Positions 56,613-64,000 of a DNA stretch of 64,000 nucleotides are shown piece after piece. The notes beneath the pieces were generated by a model that worked only from the letters and a program-made list of their open reading frames with translations, made no database searches and was not told the origin of the DNA. Origin of the DNA: Veillonella caviae (GTDB lineage Bacteria; Bacillota; Negativicutes; Veillonellales; Veillonellaceae); contig NZ_RQUY01000001.1 in assembly GCF_003992125.1 (NCBI RefSeq), forward strand, positions 49,327 to 113,326. Reading direction: 5' to 3'. Position 1 is the stretch's first letter. Each line of letters starts with the position of its first letter. A program made the position numbers and the translations under genes.

Positions 56613-57842
56613 ATGAGACCTATTACAGAAGCATACAAAGATTTTCCCATATTACATAAAGAGCATAATGGGCACCGTGTTATTTATTTAGATAGTGGTG
56701 CAACTGCACAAATTCCTCAGATGGTTATAGATCGCGTAGTAGACCATATGCTTCACCATAATGGTAACCCTCATCGAGGATCTCACATTTTAGCTATTGA
56801 AGCATCCGAAGCATATGAAAATGCTCGAGATCGTGTTGTGGAATTCATCAATGCTCGTGAGCGGGAAGAAATTGTATTTACCCGTAATAGTACTGAGTCT
56901 ATGAACCTCATTGCTCATAGCTACGGCCTTAATAATCTCAATAAAGGAGATAAAATTATTATTACTGTAGCAGAACATCATGCTAATCTTGTAACATGGC
57001 AGTATGTATCACAAAAAACAGGTGCTACATTGGAATACATGTATTTAGATGAAACAGGGCACTTAAAAGACGGGGAAATTGATAAAATTGATGAAAGTAC
57101 AAAAATTGTAGCTTTTGCTCATGTTAGCAATGTGCTTGGAATGGAATTTCCAGTAAAACAATTGACTGAAAAGGCTCACTCTGTTGGGGCTGTAGTCGTT
57201 CTTGATGGAGCTCAATCTACGCCACATATGAAAATCGATGTGCAAGAACTAGATTGTGATTTCTTTGTATTCTCAGGACATAAAATGTGTGCTTCCCAAG
57301 GGATTGGTGTACTTTATGGTAAACGCAATTTACTAGAGTCGATGCCACCGTTTTTATTAGGTGGAGATATGATTGAATATGTAAAAGAACAAACTACTAC
57401 ATTCAATGAATTGCCTTATAAATTTGAAGCTGGTACACCGAATGCTGATGGTGCAGTATCTTTACATGCTGCTATGGACTATTTAGATTCTTTCGGTATG
57501 GATGCTATTGAAGCGTATGAAGAAGAGTTAGTAGACTACGTATTGCCTAAAATGCTTGAGATTCCTCATGTTCATATTGTAGGGACTACAAATCCAAAGG
57601 AAAAACATGGTGTCATTGCTTTCACCGTAGATGATGTACATCCTCATGATGTGGCTACAATTCTTGATTCTAAAGGTATTTGTGTACGTTCTGGACATCA
57701 TTGTGCACAGCCATTAGGTGCATTTTATAATATTTCTGCATCTACTCGTTTAAGTATGTATCTATATACTAGAAAAGAAGATTTAGATGTATTTTTAGAA
57801 GTATTAAAAACTGTACGCTCTGTTATGGGATTGCAAGATTAG
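56613..57842 (+). CDS. sufS: Cysteine desulfurase SufS
   Basis: PLP enzyme that extracts sulfur from cysteine. 409 residues. YLDSGATAQIP, NGNPHRGSH, TRNSTESMNL, AEHHANLVTW, the PLP lysine in SGHKMCASQGIGVLYG, and the active-site Cys in RSGHHCAQPL are present. This is the group II (SufS) type that needs a sulfur acceptor, here SufU, encoded 15 bases downstream. Confidence 0.97.
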   Translation: MRPITEAYKDFPILHKEHNGHRVIYLDSGATAQIPQMVIDRVVDHMLHHNGNPHRGSHILAIEASEAYENARDRVVEFINAREREEIVFTRNSTESMNLIAHSYGLNNLNKGDKIIITVAEHHANLVTWQYVSQKTGATLEYMYLDETGHLKDGEIDKIDESTKIVAFAHVSNVLGMEFPVKQLTEKAHSVGAVVVLDGAQSTPHMKIDVQELDCDFFVFSGHKMCASQGIGVLYGKRNLLESMPPFLLGGDMIEYVKEQTTTFNELPYKFEAGTPNADGAVSLHAAMDYLDSFGMDAIEAYEEELVDYVLPKMLEIPHVHIVGTTNPKEKHGVIAFTVDDVHPHDVATILDSKGICVRSGHHCAQPLGAFYNISASTRLSMYLYTRKEDLDVFLEVLKTVRSVMGLQD

Positions 57843-57857
57843 GAGATTAGATAGTCT

Positions 57858-58280
57858 ATGGAAATGGATCAATTATATACAGAACTTATCTTAGAACATA
57901 ACCAAGATAAGCGTAATAAACGTGAATTGGCAAGATTTACTGCTTCTGAACATGGGCATAATCCAAGTTGTGGCGATGATTTGACACTACAAGTCAATGT
58001 AGAAGATGGTATTGTAAAAGATGCAGCTTATACTGGTTCTGGTTGTGCTATTAGTCAAGCGTCTGCTTCTATGATGATTGATATTATTAAAGGCAAATCT
58101 GTAGAAGAAGCTTTGCGTTTAGTAGAATTATTCTTAGGAATGATTAAAAAAGATGTTACTGATGAAGCAGAATTAGAAGAATTAGAAGATGCGATGGCAT
58201 TGCAAAATATTTCTAATATGCCAGCTCGTGTAAAATGTGCTGTTCTTGCATGGCATACATTGAAAGAGGCATTAAATTAG
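57858..58280 (+). CDS. sufU: Sulfur-transfer protein SufU
   Basis: 140-residue zinc-dependent sulfurtransferase that accepts persulfide from SufS. The Cys ligands are in HNPSCGDDLTL, GSGCAISQASASMM and VKCAVLAWHTLKEAL. Its presence instead of SufE matches Firmicutes-type suf operons. One base separates it from the HAD gene. Confidence 0.96.
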   Translation: MEMDQLYTELILEHNQDKRNKRELARFTASEHGHNPSCGDDLTLQVNVEDGIVKDAAYTGSGCAISQASASMMIDIIKGKSVEEALRLVELFLGMIKKDVTDEAELEELEDAMALQNISNMPARVKCAVLAWHTLKEALN

Positions 58281-58281
58281 T

Positions 58282-58965
58282 ATGAAAAAGACGATTATAT
58301 TCGACTTAGATGGAACATTAACAGATTCTCAAGAAGGTATTTTAAAAAGCATTGAATTTGCTTTAAACCATTTTGGTTATGAAGTACCATCTTATGATAC
58401 ATTGTTATTGTTTTTAGGACCACCTATTGTAGATTCTTTGCAAGAACACTGTAGTATGACATTAGAGCAGGCAGAAGAAGTTTACAAAAAATTTGGCGAA
58501 CGATATGGTACAATCGGTAAATTCGAGAATAAACTGTATCCCAATATAGTCGATTTACTAGGTAAAGTTAAATCTGAACAATATACCGTGGCATTGGCAA
58601 CGGCAAAACCAGAGGTGTACGCAAAAGAAATTTTGGAATATTTTTCTATTTCTGACTATTTTGATGTTGTTGTTGGTGCTAATTATCAAGAAGACCTCAT
58701 GCATAAGAAGGATATTCTTCAAAAGGCTATTGAGCTTTGTGGTAATCCTTTAACTGATGGCAATGGCCGGCGCCTTATCTACATGGTGGGAGATAGAAAA
58801 TACGATGTAGAATCTGCTAATGAGTTAGGTTGTATATCCATTGGTGTCACTTATGGATATGGTACAGAGCGCGAATTAAATGAAGCGAATGCAGAATATC
58901 TCTGCGATGATGCTGACGATATCGTGATGACCCTCGATTTAGAGGAAATGATGGTTCGTAGATAA
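58282..58965 (+). CDS. HAD-family phosphatase (phosphoglycolate phosphatase-like)
   Basis: 227 residues. Motif I FDLDGTLTDSQEG, motif II ATAKPE (Thr/Ala region), motif III Lys in HKKDIL and motif IV VGDRKYDVESANELGC are in order, with a helical cap between I and II. It resembles the Gph/PgmB-type and 5'-nucleotidase-like HADs; the substrate is undefined. It starts one base after the sufU stop and ends the suf operon. Confidence 0.88.
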   Translation: MKKTIIFDLDGTLTDSQEGILKSIEFALNHFGYEVPSYDTLLLFLGPPIVDSLQEHCSMTLEQAEEVYKKFGERYGTIGKFENKLYPNIVDLLGKVKSEQYTVALATAKPEVYAKEILEYFSISDYFDVVVGANYQEDLMHKKDILQKAIELCGNPLTDGNGRRLIYMVGDRKYDVESANELGCISIGVTYGYGTERELNEANAEYLCDDADDIVMTLDLEEMMVRR

Positions 58966-58986
58966 GTAAAGTATACTGATGCTATA

Positions 58987-59029
58987 AAAAGCGCCAATCA
59001 TGTTATGAATGAACATGATTGGCGCTTTT
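58987..59029. terminator. Bidirectional terminator between convergent genes
   Basis: AAAAGCGCCAATCATGTT pairs exactly with AACATGATTGGCGCTTTT around a 7-base loop, serving both the suf/HAD operon and the convergent SpeD-like gene. Confidence 0.96.
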
Positions 59030-59035
59030 GTGTTA

Positions 59036-59542
59036 TCATTTTTTTAGTCCGCTTTTCTTAGCTAAAGAGCTAATCACCTTAGCAGATTGGTTTTTTAATT
59101 TGCCACCAGTTTGTTTTAATTGAATACGCGTACGAGATACACGGCCTAAAGTGGTAATTTTTGTTTTACGACGAGGTTTCATATCTCGCTCATTGCCAAA
59201 GTCGCCACGTTGTACGCTAGTAGCTTTTACCTTTTCTGCACCAAAGGAGTGGCGAAGGCATTTCATTAATACTGTAAAAGGTATATCGCGTTCAAAGGAA
59301 TAGCAATCGATAGCTACATAGCCTAGTGATGGATAGGCATGTAAGGTAAAGTGGAAATGATGGGCGATAGCAATGATGTTGATTTCATCATCTAATACTT
59401 GGCAACTGATTTCGTCTACCGCTAAATTAGCATCATCAAAAGCACTTGTTACGCTTTCTTGTATAGCTGTTGTAGAGGTAATTATTTCATCATCACAAGA
59501 ATATAAGTCGATTAATAATTGTTGTCCTAATGCATTTGCCAT
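59036..59542 (-). CDS. SpeD-like protein lacking the pyruvoyl serine, with basic C-terminal tail
   Basis: 168 residues, start at ATG 59542 seven bases after GGAAGG. Residues about 5-115 align with bacterial S-adenosylmethionine decarboxylase: GQQLLIDLYSCD at the start, and HAYPSLGYVAIDCYSFERD where SpeD has HTWPEYGYAAIDLFTCGED. The ESH self-cleavage site is replaced (AHHFHFTLH), so no Ser is available for the pyruvoyl group, and the catalytic Cys of TCG is Phe. The C-terminal 50 residues are Lys/Arg-rich. It therefore appears to be a pseudoenzyme, perhaps a regulator or nucleic-acid binder. Divergent from ctsR. Confidence 0.7.
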   Translation of the reverse strand: MANALGQQLLIDLYSCDDEIITSTTAIQESVTSAFDDANLAVDEISCQVLDDEINIIAIAHHFHFTLHAYPSLGYVAIDCYSFERDIPFTVLMKCLRHSFGAEKVKATSVQRGDFGNERDMKPRRKTKITTLGRVSRTRIQLKQTGGKLKNQSAKVISSLAKKSGLKK

Positions 59543-59671
59543 TGTCGCACCTTCCTTCATATACGGTAAATATCTTTTATATTATACATTGATTTATTAG
59601 TTTCGTCCATTTATAACAAATTTGTATTTTTTTAACTCTGGTATGCTCAATAAAAGTCTAACTATAAAACA

Positions 59672-59713
59672 TTTGACCTTTATGTTGACATTGGTCAAAT
59701 AGTCAAATATAAT
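59672..59713 (+). promoter_or_regulatory. ctsR promoter with CtsR-type operator
   Basis: TTGACA (59685-59690), 17 bases, TATAAT (59708-59713). The spacer contains GGTCAAA (59693-59699) and AGTCAAA (59701-59707), the CtsR heptads, and TTTGACC (59672-59678) lies just upstream in inverse orientation. The direct heptads are one base apart rather than the usual three. It predicts autorepression by CtsR. Confidence 0.88.
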
Positions 59714-59755
59714 AAAGTAAATGCTAAAAGGCAAAAAGACAAAGAGGTGTTAATT

Positions 59756-60235
59756 ATGAGTATGATTGCAGATAAAATAGAAAAATTTATTTTAGATAAA
59801 TTGATGGAAGAACAAGAGCGTTTGATTCTAAAACGCAATGAGTTAGCAGATGAATTAAATTGTGCACCATCTCAAATTAGCTATGTATTAAGTACTCGTT
59901 TTTCCAATGAACGTGGATTTGATGTTGAATCACGACGTGGATTAGGTGGTTATATTCGGATTCAAAAACTAGCTCCTGTATCTTCGAATACGGTGCCTGC
60001 TGTTACAACTTACCGAATCTATGAAGGTCCTAATACGGTAGAACGACTCATCGATTTGCAGGATGTAGACCAATCATTATTCCAATTGTTACAAGGCGAT
60101 AAAATAACTCGTAGAGAGGCACAAATGATGCATAATTCTTTTGCTACTTTAATTGAGCATGTGGATTATGAATCAAGAAATGAAGCAATTCGAAATCTAT
60201 ATGCATCTATGATTGAAATCTTGCGGAAGGACTGA
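59756..60235 (+). CDS. ctsR: Transcriptional repressor CtsR
   Basis: 159-residue heat-shock repressor of clp genes. The N-terminal winged helix has NELADELNCAPSQISYVLSTRF and ERGFDVESRRGLGGYIRI (the DNA-contacting wing RGGGGYIRI-type). The C-terminal dimerisation part is regulated by McsB. ATG 59756 follows AGAGGTG. First gene of ctsR-mcsA-mcsB-clpC. Confidence 0.96.
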   Translation: MSMIADKIEKFILDKLMEEQERLILKRNELADELNCAPSQISYVLSTRFSNERGFDVESRRGLGGYIRIQKLAPVSSNTVPAVTTYRIYEGPNTVERLIDLQDVDQSLFQLLQGDKITRREAQMMHNSFATLIEHVDYESRNEAIRNLYASMIEILRKD

Positions 60236-60241
60236 TGCTGT

Positions 60242-60781
60242 ATGAAATGCGATCATTGTAAAGAAAATGAAGCTACCGTACATATGACAAATATTGTTAA
60301 TAATAAGAAAACAGAACAACATTTATGTTCTACTTGCGCTAGTGAATTACAACAAAATGGAGGACTATCTCCTTTTAGTTCCTTTGTAAATGATATGTGG
60401 GATAATTCGTTTTTCACTAATGAATTCTTCACAAATATGGTGTATCCAAATCACTTGCTCCAAGTACAGAATCAACAACGATGTCCTCATTGTGGGAATA
60501 CCTTTGAAGATTTTAATCGTTTTGGTCGCTTTGGTTGTGCTCATTGTTACGATACCTTTGAAGATCAAATTGAATCCTTAGTACAACGAATTCAAGGTAG
60601 TTCAAACTATGAAGGTAAGGCGCCTAGTAAGAGCAGTAATATATTTAAGGCACAGTATGAAATTAAGCAATTGCGCCATCAATTAGAATTGGCCATTCAA
60701 GAGGAGCAATTTGAAGAAGCTGCTACATTGAGGGACAAGATTAAGGAATTAGAGCTTATTATCAATAATTCCAAAGATTGA
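60242..60781 (+). CDS. mcsA: McsA, zinc-binding activator of McsB
   Basis: 179 residues. Zinc-type Cys pairs: CDHC with CSTC, and CPHC with CAHC. A C-terminal UVR motif (KQLRHQLELAIQEEQFEEAATLRDKIKELE) follows. In Firmicutes McsA activates the arginine kinase McsB. It is 6 bases from ctsR and overlaps the ribosome binding site region of mcsB. Confidence 0.95.
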   Translation: MKCDHCKENEATVHMTNIVNNKKTEQHLCSTCASELQQNGGLSPFSSFVNDMWDNSFFTNEFFTNMVYPNHLLQVQNQQRCPHCGNTFEDFNRFGRFGCAHCYDTFEDQIESLVQRIQGSSNYEGKAPSKSSNIFKAQYEIKQLRHQLELAIQEEQFEEAATLRDKIKELELIINNSKD

Positions 60782-60792
60782 GGAGGGTGATT

Positions 60793-61866
60793 ATGTTAAA
60801 TCATATATTAGATGCACCTCTCAGTGATTGGTTAGAAACAAATGACTCTGATGGTGAACACATAGTTATATCTAGTCGTATTCGGTTAGCCAGAAATTTC
60901 GATGGGCTTTTATTTACAAATAAACAAGATGAATCTTCTTTGCAACAGGTTGATAGTATTGCTAGAGGGCTTGTTAGTACTTTATCCAAGGTAGATAATC
61001 GAAATTATTTTAGTATTAGCCTTGATAAATTATCTGATACGGAACGTGCTATTCTGGTTGAAAAACATTTGATTAGCCCCGCTATGGCAGAAAAATTACC
61101 CTATCGCAGTTTACTCATTGCTGATGATGCATCGGTGGCTATTATGGTGAGTGAAGAGGATCATCTTCGCATTCAAGCTATGGAACCAGGACTTAGATTA
61201 ATAGATGCTTTCAATCATGCTAATCGTATTGATGATGCCATTGAAAGTAAACACACCTACGCATTCCATTCTAAGTTTGGATATTTAACAGCGTGCCCTA
61301 CTAATGTAGGTACTGGCATGCGTGCTTCGGTTATGCTTCATTTGCCTGCCTTGGCTATTACAGGGCGGATAAATCGACTTGTTAGAAGCATTGTCCAACT
61401 AGGATATTCTGTGCGCGGTTTATATGGAGAAGGTTCTGAAGCATTAGGGCATATATATCAAATCTCCAATCAGCGTACTTTAGGTGCTTCTGAACTAGAT
61501 ACGATTGAACAATTAGAAAAAATTGTAGAAGGTATTATTGCAGAAGAGCGAAAATGTAGACAAATATTGTTACATAATGATAAGGCTAGTTTAGAAAATC
61601 GAGTTTGGCGTTCCTATGGTGTATTGCAATATGCTCGACTTATAAATGGCCAAGAGGCATTGGAAAAAATAAGCGATGTTCAATTGGGAATAGATTTAGA
61701 TATATTGCCTATATGGGAACATACTAGTTTTAATGAATTAGTGTCTATTACAAGACCTAATTTTTTACATAAATATATGGGCCGTGACAATGTTACTTCT
61801 AATGAACGAGATGCGTATCGCGCTACAGTTATTAGACAGAAATTGGGAGATCGACCTATAGAGTGA
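60793..61866 (+). CDS. mcsB: Protein-arginine kinase McsB
   Basis: 357 residues from ATG 60793 behind GGAGGGTGA. It has the phosphagen-kinase fold: VISSRIRLARNF (ATP-binding), AFHSKFGYLTACPTNVGTGMRAS and the RGLYGEGSEALGHIYQISNQRTLG segment. It phosphorylates arginines on CtsR and misfolded proteins, marking them for ClpCP. Such a Gram-positive-type quality control in a diderm fits Negativicutes. Confidence 0.96.
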   Translation: MLNHILDAPLSDWLETNDSDGEHIVISSRIRLARNFDGLLFTNKQDESSLQQVDSIARGLVSTLSKVDNRNYFSISLDKLSDTERAILVEKHLISPAMAEKLPYRSLLIADDASVAIMVSEEDHLRIQAMEPGLRLIDAFNHANRIDDAIESKHTYAFHSKFGYLTACPTNVGTGMRASVMLHLPALAITGRINRLVRSIVQLGYSVRGLYGEGSEALGHIYQISNQRTLGASELDTIEQLEKIVEGIIAEERKCRQILLHNDKASLENRVWRSYGVLQYARLINGQEALEKISDVQLGIDLDILPIWEHTSFNELVSITRPNFLHKYMGRDNVTSNERDAYRATVIRQKLGDRPIE

Positions 61867-61913
61867 GATATATTTAATAGGAGCAACTTTTGTTTGCTTA
61901 CGAGGTATACAGT

Positions 61914-64000
61914 ATGATGCAACGATTTACAGACGATGCGCAGCGTGTATTATCTTTGGCTCAAGATGCAGCTTTGGAGCTTGGTCATGACTATGTAGGA
62001 ACGGAACATATTCTCATTGGTTTGATAAAGGTAAAACAAGGCGTTGCGGCAAAAGCGTTACAAGAATTAGATATTAATACAGATGATATAATAGAAGATG
62101 TTATACAAGCTGTTGGAAAAGGAAATAAAAAATCTAGTTCCGTATATATGACACCACGGGTGAAACATGTATTAGAATTAGCTGTAGAAGTAGCGAACCG
62201 CATGAATCATAATTATGTAGGTACTGAACATATATTATTAGGTCTCTTGAGTGATGGTGGCGGTGTAGCTGTTGGATTATTGCGAAATCGAAATATTCGC
62301 AATAATGATATAGTAGATATTATTCGTAATTTACTAGGTTCATCTAATGAAGGCAACGCTGCTGGTGCTAATCAAAAGCAACAAAATAGTGATTTAGGTG
62401 AATTAGCTGATTTTTGCACTGATTTAAATGAATTGGCTAAACAAGGAAAAATTGATCCCGTTATTGGACGGGAAAATGAAATTACACGTGTTATTCAAAT
62501 TTTGAGTCGCCGTACAAAAAACAATCCAGTTCTTATAGGTGAACCAGGGGTTGGTAAAACGGCTATTGCAGAAGGATTAGCTCAACGTATTGTGGATGGT
62601 AATGTACCTGAGGTTTTAAGAAATAAACGAATTATTTCGTTAAGTCTTGGTGCTATGTTAGCCGGTGCTAAATATCGTGGTGAATTTGAAGAAAGGTTAA
62701 AAAAAGCCATTGATGAGGTACAAGCACACGATGATATGATTATATTTATCGATGAAATTCATACATTAGTTGGTACGGGTGCTAGTGAAGGTGCTATGGA
62801 TGCAGCGAATATTTTAAAACCTTCTTTAGCTAGAGGTGAATTTCAAGTGATAGGTGCCACTACTCTTGATGAATATAAGAAATATATCGAAAAAGATGCA
62901 GCCTTGGAAAGGCGGTTTCAACCTGTACAAGTAGGGGAACCAACAGAAGAGGATGCATTAGAAATTTTGAGAGGCTTACGCGATAGATATGAAGCATTCC
63001 ATAAAGCTAAAATTACTGATGAAGCTTTAGAAGCTGCTATAACATTATCTAGTCGATATATTACGGATCGCTTTTTGCCGGATAAAGCTATTGATGTGGT
63101 GGATGAAGCGGCATCTAAAGTGCGTATGAAGGTATTTTCTGCTGCGCCTGATGTAAAAGTGTTAGAATCAGAACTCAGCAAAGTTCGTAAGGAAAAAGAA
63201 TCGGCTGTAACAGCACAAGATTTTGAAAAGGCCGCAAAAATGCGTGACGAAGAGCAACGCATAGAAAAGGAAATTTCTCAGAAAAAGGAGTCGGCTACAG
63301 AAAAGAGTGATGCGCAATTAATTGTTACAGAAGATGATATTGCATCTGTAGTGGCTCAGTGGACAGGAATACCGGTATCGAAAATCGCTCAAGAAGAATC
63401 AGAATCTTTACTTCATTTAGAAGAAGAGCTTCATAAACGAGTAGTTGGTCAAGATGATGCCGTTGTAGCCGTATCTAAGGCTGTACGTCGTGCACGGGCA
63501 GGGCTGAAAGACCCTAAACGCCCAATAGGTTCTTTCCTATTTTTAGGGCCTACAGGGGTGGGGAAAACCGAACTTGCTCGTGCATTAGCTGGCACATTAT
63601 TTGGTGATGAATCTGCTATGATTCGCCTCGATATGTCGGAATATATGGAGAAACATACCGTATCTCGACTTGTAGGGGCTCCTCCAGGATATGTGGGTTA
63701 TGAAGAGGGCGGCCAATTAACAGATGCTGTTCGCCGCAAACCATATAGCGTTATCTTGTTAGATGAAGTAGAGAAGGCCCATGCAGATTTCTTTAATATT
63801 TTATTACAAGTCTTAGATGATGGTCGATTAACAGATAGCCAAGGTCGTACTGTAGATTTTAGAAATACAGTTATCATCATGACAAGTAATTTAGGGGCAA
63901 AAGCGTTACAAAAAAGCGCGCCTGCACTTGGTTTCTTAGCTGCGAAAAAAGCTGATGCATCGTTAGATTATAATGGGGAGGTGGGTTTTAAAGAAGCTAA
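61914..64000 (+). CDS. clpC: ClpC ATPase, 3' end cut off by the window
   Basis: 695 codons are present and the frame is open at the window end. The start is ATG 61914 after CGAGGT. Two Clp_N repeats (residues about 4-140, with GTEHILIGL and GTEHILLGL) are followed by AAA1 Walker A GEPGVGKT and Walker [11 protein letters not shown], a UVR-containing middle region ([18 protein letters not shown]), and AAA2 Walker A GPTGVGKT and Walker [12 protein letters not shown]. It is the unfoldase of ClpCP. Last visible gene of the CtsR operon. Confidence 0.96.
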   Translation, partial: MMQRFTDDAQRVLSLAQDAALELGHDYVGTEHILIGLIKVKQGVAAKALQELDINTDDIIEDVIQAVGKGNKKSSSVYMTPRVKHVLELAVEVANRMNHNYVGTEHILLGLLSDGGGVAVGLLRNRNIRNNDIVDIIRNLLGSSNEGNAAGANQKQQNSDLGELADFCTDLNELAKQGKIDPVIGRENEITRVIQILSRRTKNNPVLIGEPGVGKTAIAEGLAQRIVDGNVPEVLRNKRIISLSLGAMLAGAKYRGEFEERLKKAIDEVQAHDDMIIFIDEIHTLVGTGASEGAMDAANILKPSLARGEFQVIGATTLDEYKKYIEKDAALERRFQPVQVGEPTEEDALEILRGLRDRYEAFHKAKITDEALEAAITLSSRYITDRFLPDKAIDVVDEAASKVRMKVFSAAPDVKVLESELSKVRKEKESAVTAQDFEKAAKMRDEEQRIEKEISQKKESATEKSDAQLIVTEDDIASVVAQWTGIPVSKIAQEESESLLHLEEELHKRVVGQDDAVVAVSKAVRRARAGLKDPKRPIGSFLFLGPTGVGKTELARALAGTLFGDESAMIRLDMSEYMEKHTVSRLVGAPPGYVGYEEGGQLTDAVRRKPYSVILLDEVEKAHADFFNILLQVLDDGRLTDSQGRTVDFRNTVIIMTSNLGAKALQKSAPALGFLAAKKADASLDYNGEVGFKEA

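Overview
The window reads as a chromosomal segment of a Veillonella-like member of the Negativicutes (inference from gene content; no database was searched). Envelope genes are of Gram-negative type: two tandem LPS heptosyltransferase-family (GT9) genes and a 2,663-residue trimeric autotransporter adhesin. The housekeeping genes are of Firmicutes type: ctsR-mcsA-mcsB-clpC, sufCDSU-B order with sufU, CIRCE-controlled groESL and rpsO-pnp. The DNA is AT-rich, promoters are of sigma-A type (TTGACA-17-TATAAT), and most operons end in clear hairpin-plus-T terminators.

Layout. 1-8.7 kb: GT9 pair, DEDD exonuclease, M18 aminopeptidase, a small unknown protein, and a four-gene ABC importer with two near-duplicate lipoprotein receptors, permease and ATPase. 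9.1-12.2 kb: rpsO, pnp, dut. 12.5-23.4 kb: an AT-rich accessory island with three dynamin-like GTPases, two radical SAM enzymes (one SPASM type, one B12-binding-like with a PqqD-like tail), a small glycine/coiled-coil protein, a 59-codon GTG-start gene and a NERD nuclease-helicase. 23.6-26.1 kb: a small membrane protein, then a strong promoter, about 350 bases of structured untranslated RNA and a DUF2828/Ro60-like vWA protein. 26.1-35.5 kb: giant adhesin and a secreted partner. 35.6-47.0 kb: NUDIX hydrolase, tRNA-Leu(CAA), acpS, NAD(P)HX repair enzyme, metallo-beta-lactamase lipoprotein, cell-wall amidase, GerMN lipoprotein, thiL, the tRNA t6A genes tsaE-tsaB-rimI-tsaD, and a histidine kinase/ANTAR regulator pair. 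47.2-53.0 kb: groES-groEL, CitMHS transporter, DoxX protein, diaminopimelate decarboxylase. 53.2-59.0 kb: suf iron-sulfur operon behind a short structured leader, and a HAD phosphatase. 59.0-64.0 kb: a SpeD-like protein that has lost its catalytic serine, divergent from the CtsR stress operon, with clpC running off the window end.

Main points of interest. (1) Two promoters, one before the GTPase/radical-SAM island and one before the adhesin, share the sequence AAATGTTGAC, a homopolymeric G run (7 and 9 G) in the -35/-10 spacer, and TATAAT. Their spacers are 15 and 16 bp, short of the 17-bp optimum, which is the layout of slippage-driven phase-variable promoters. (2) The island under the first of these is a candidate undescribed, probably defence-related, dynamin/radical-SAM system. 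(3) The DUF2828 gene is preceded by a structured RNA with its own promoter and terminator-like 3' end, which invites comparison with Ro60/Y-RNA loci.
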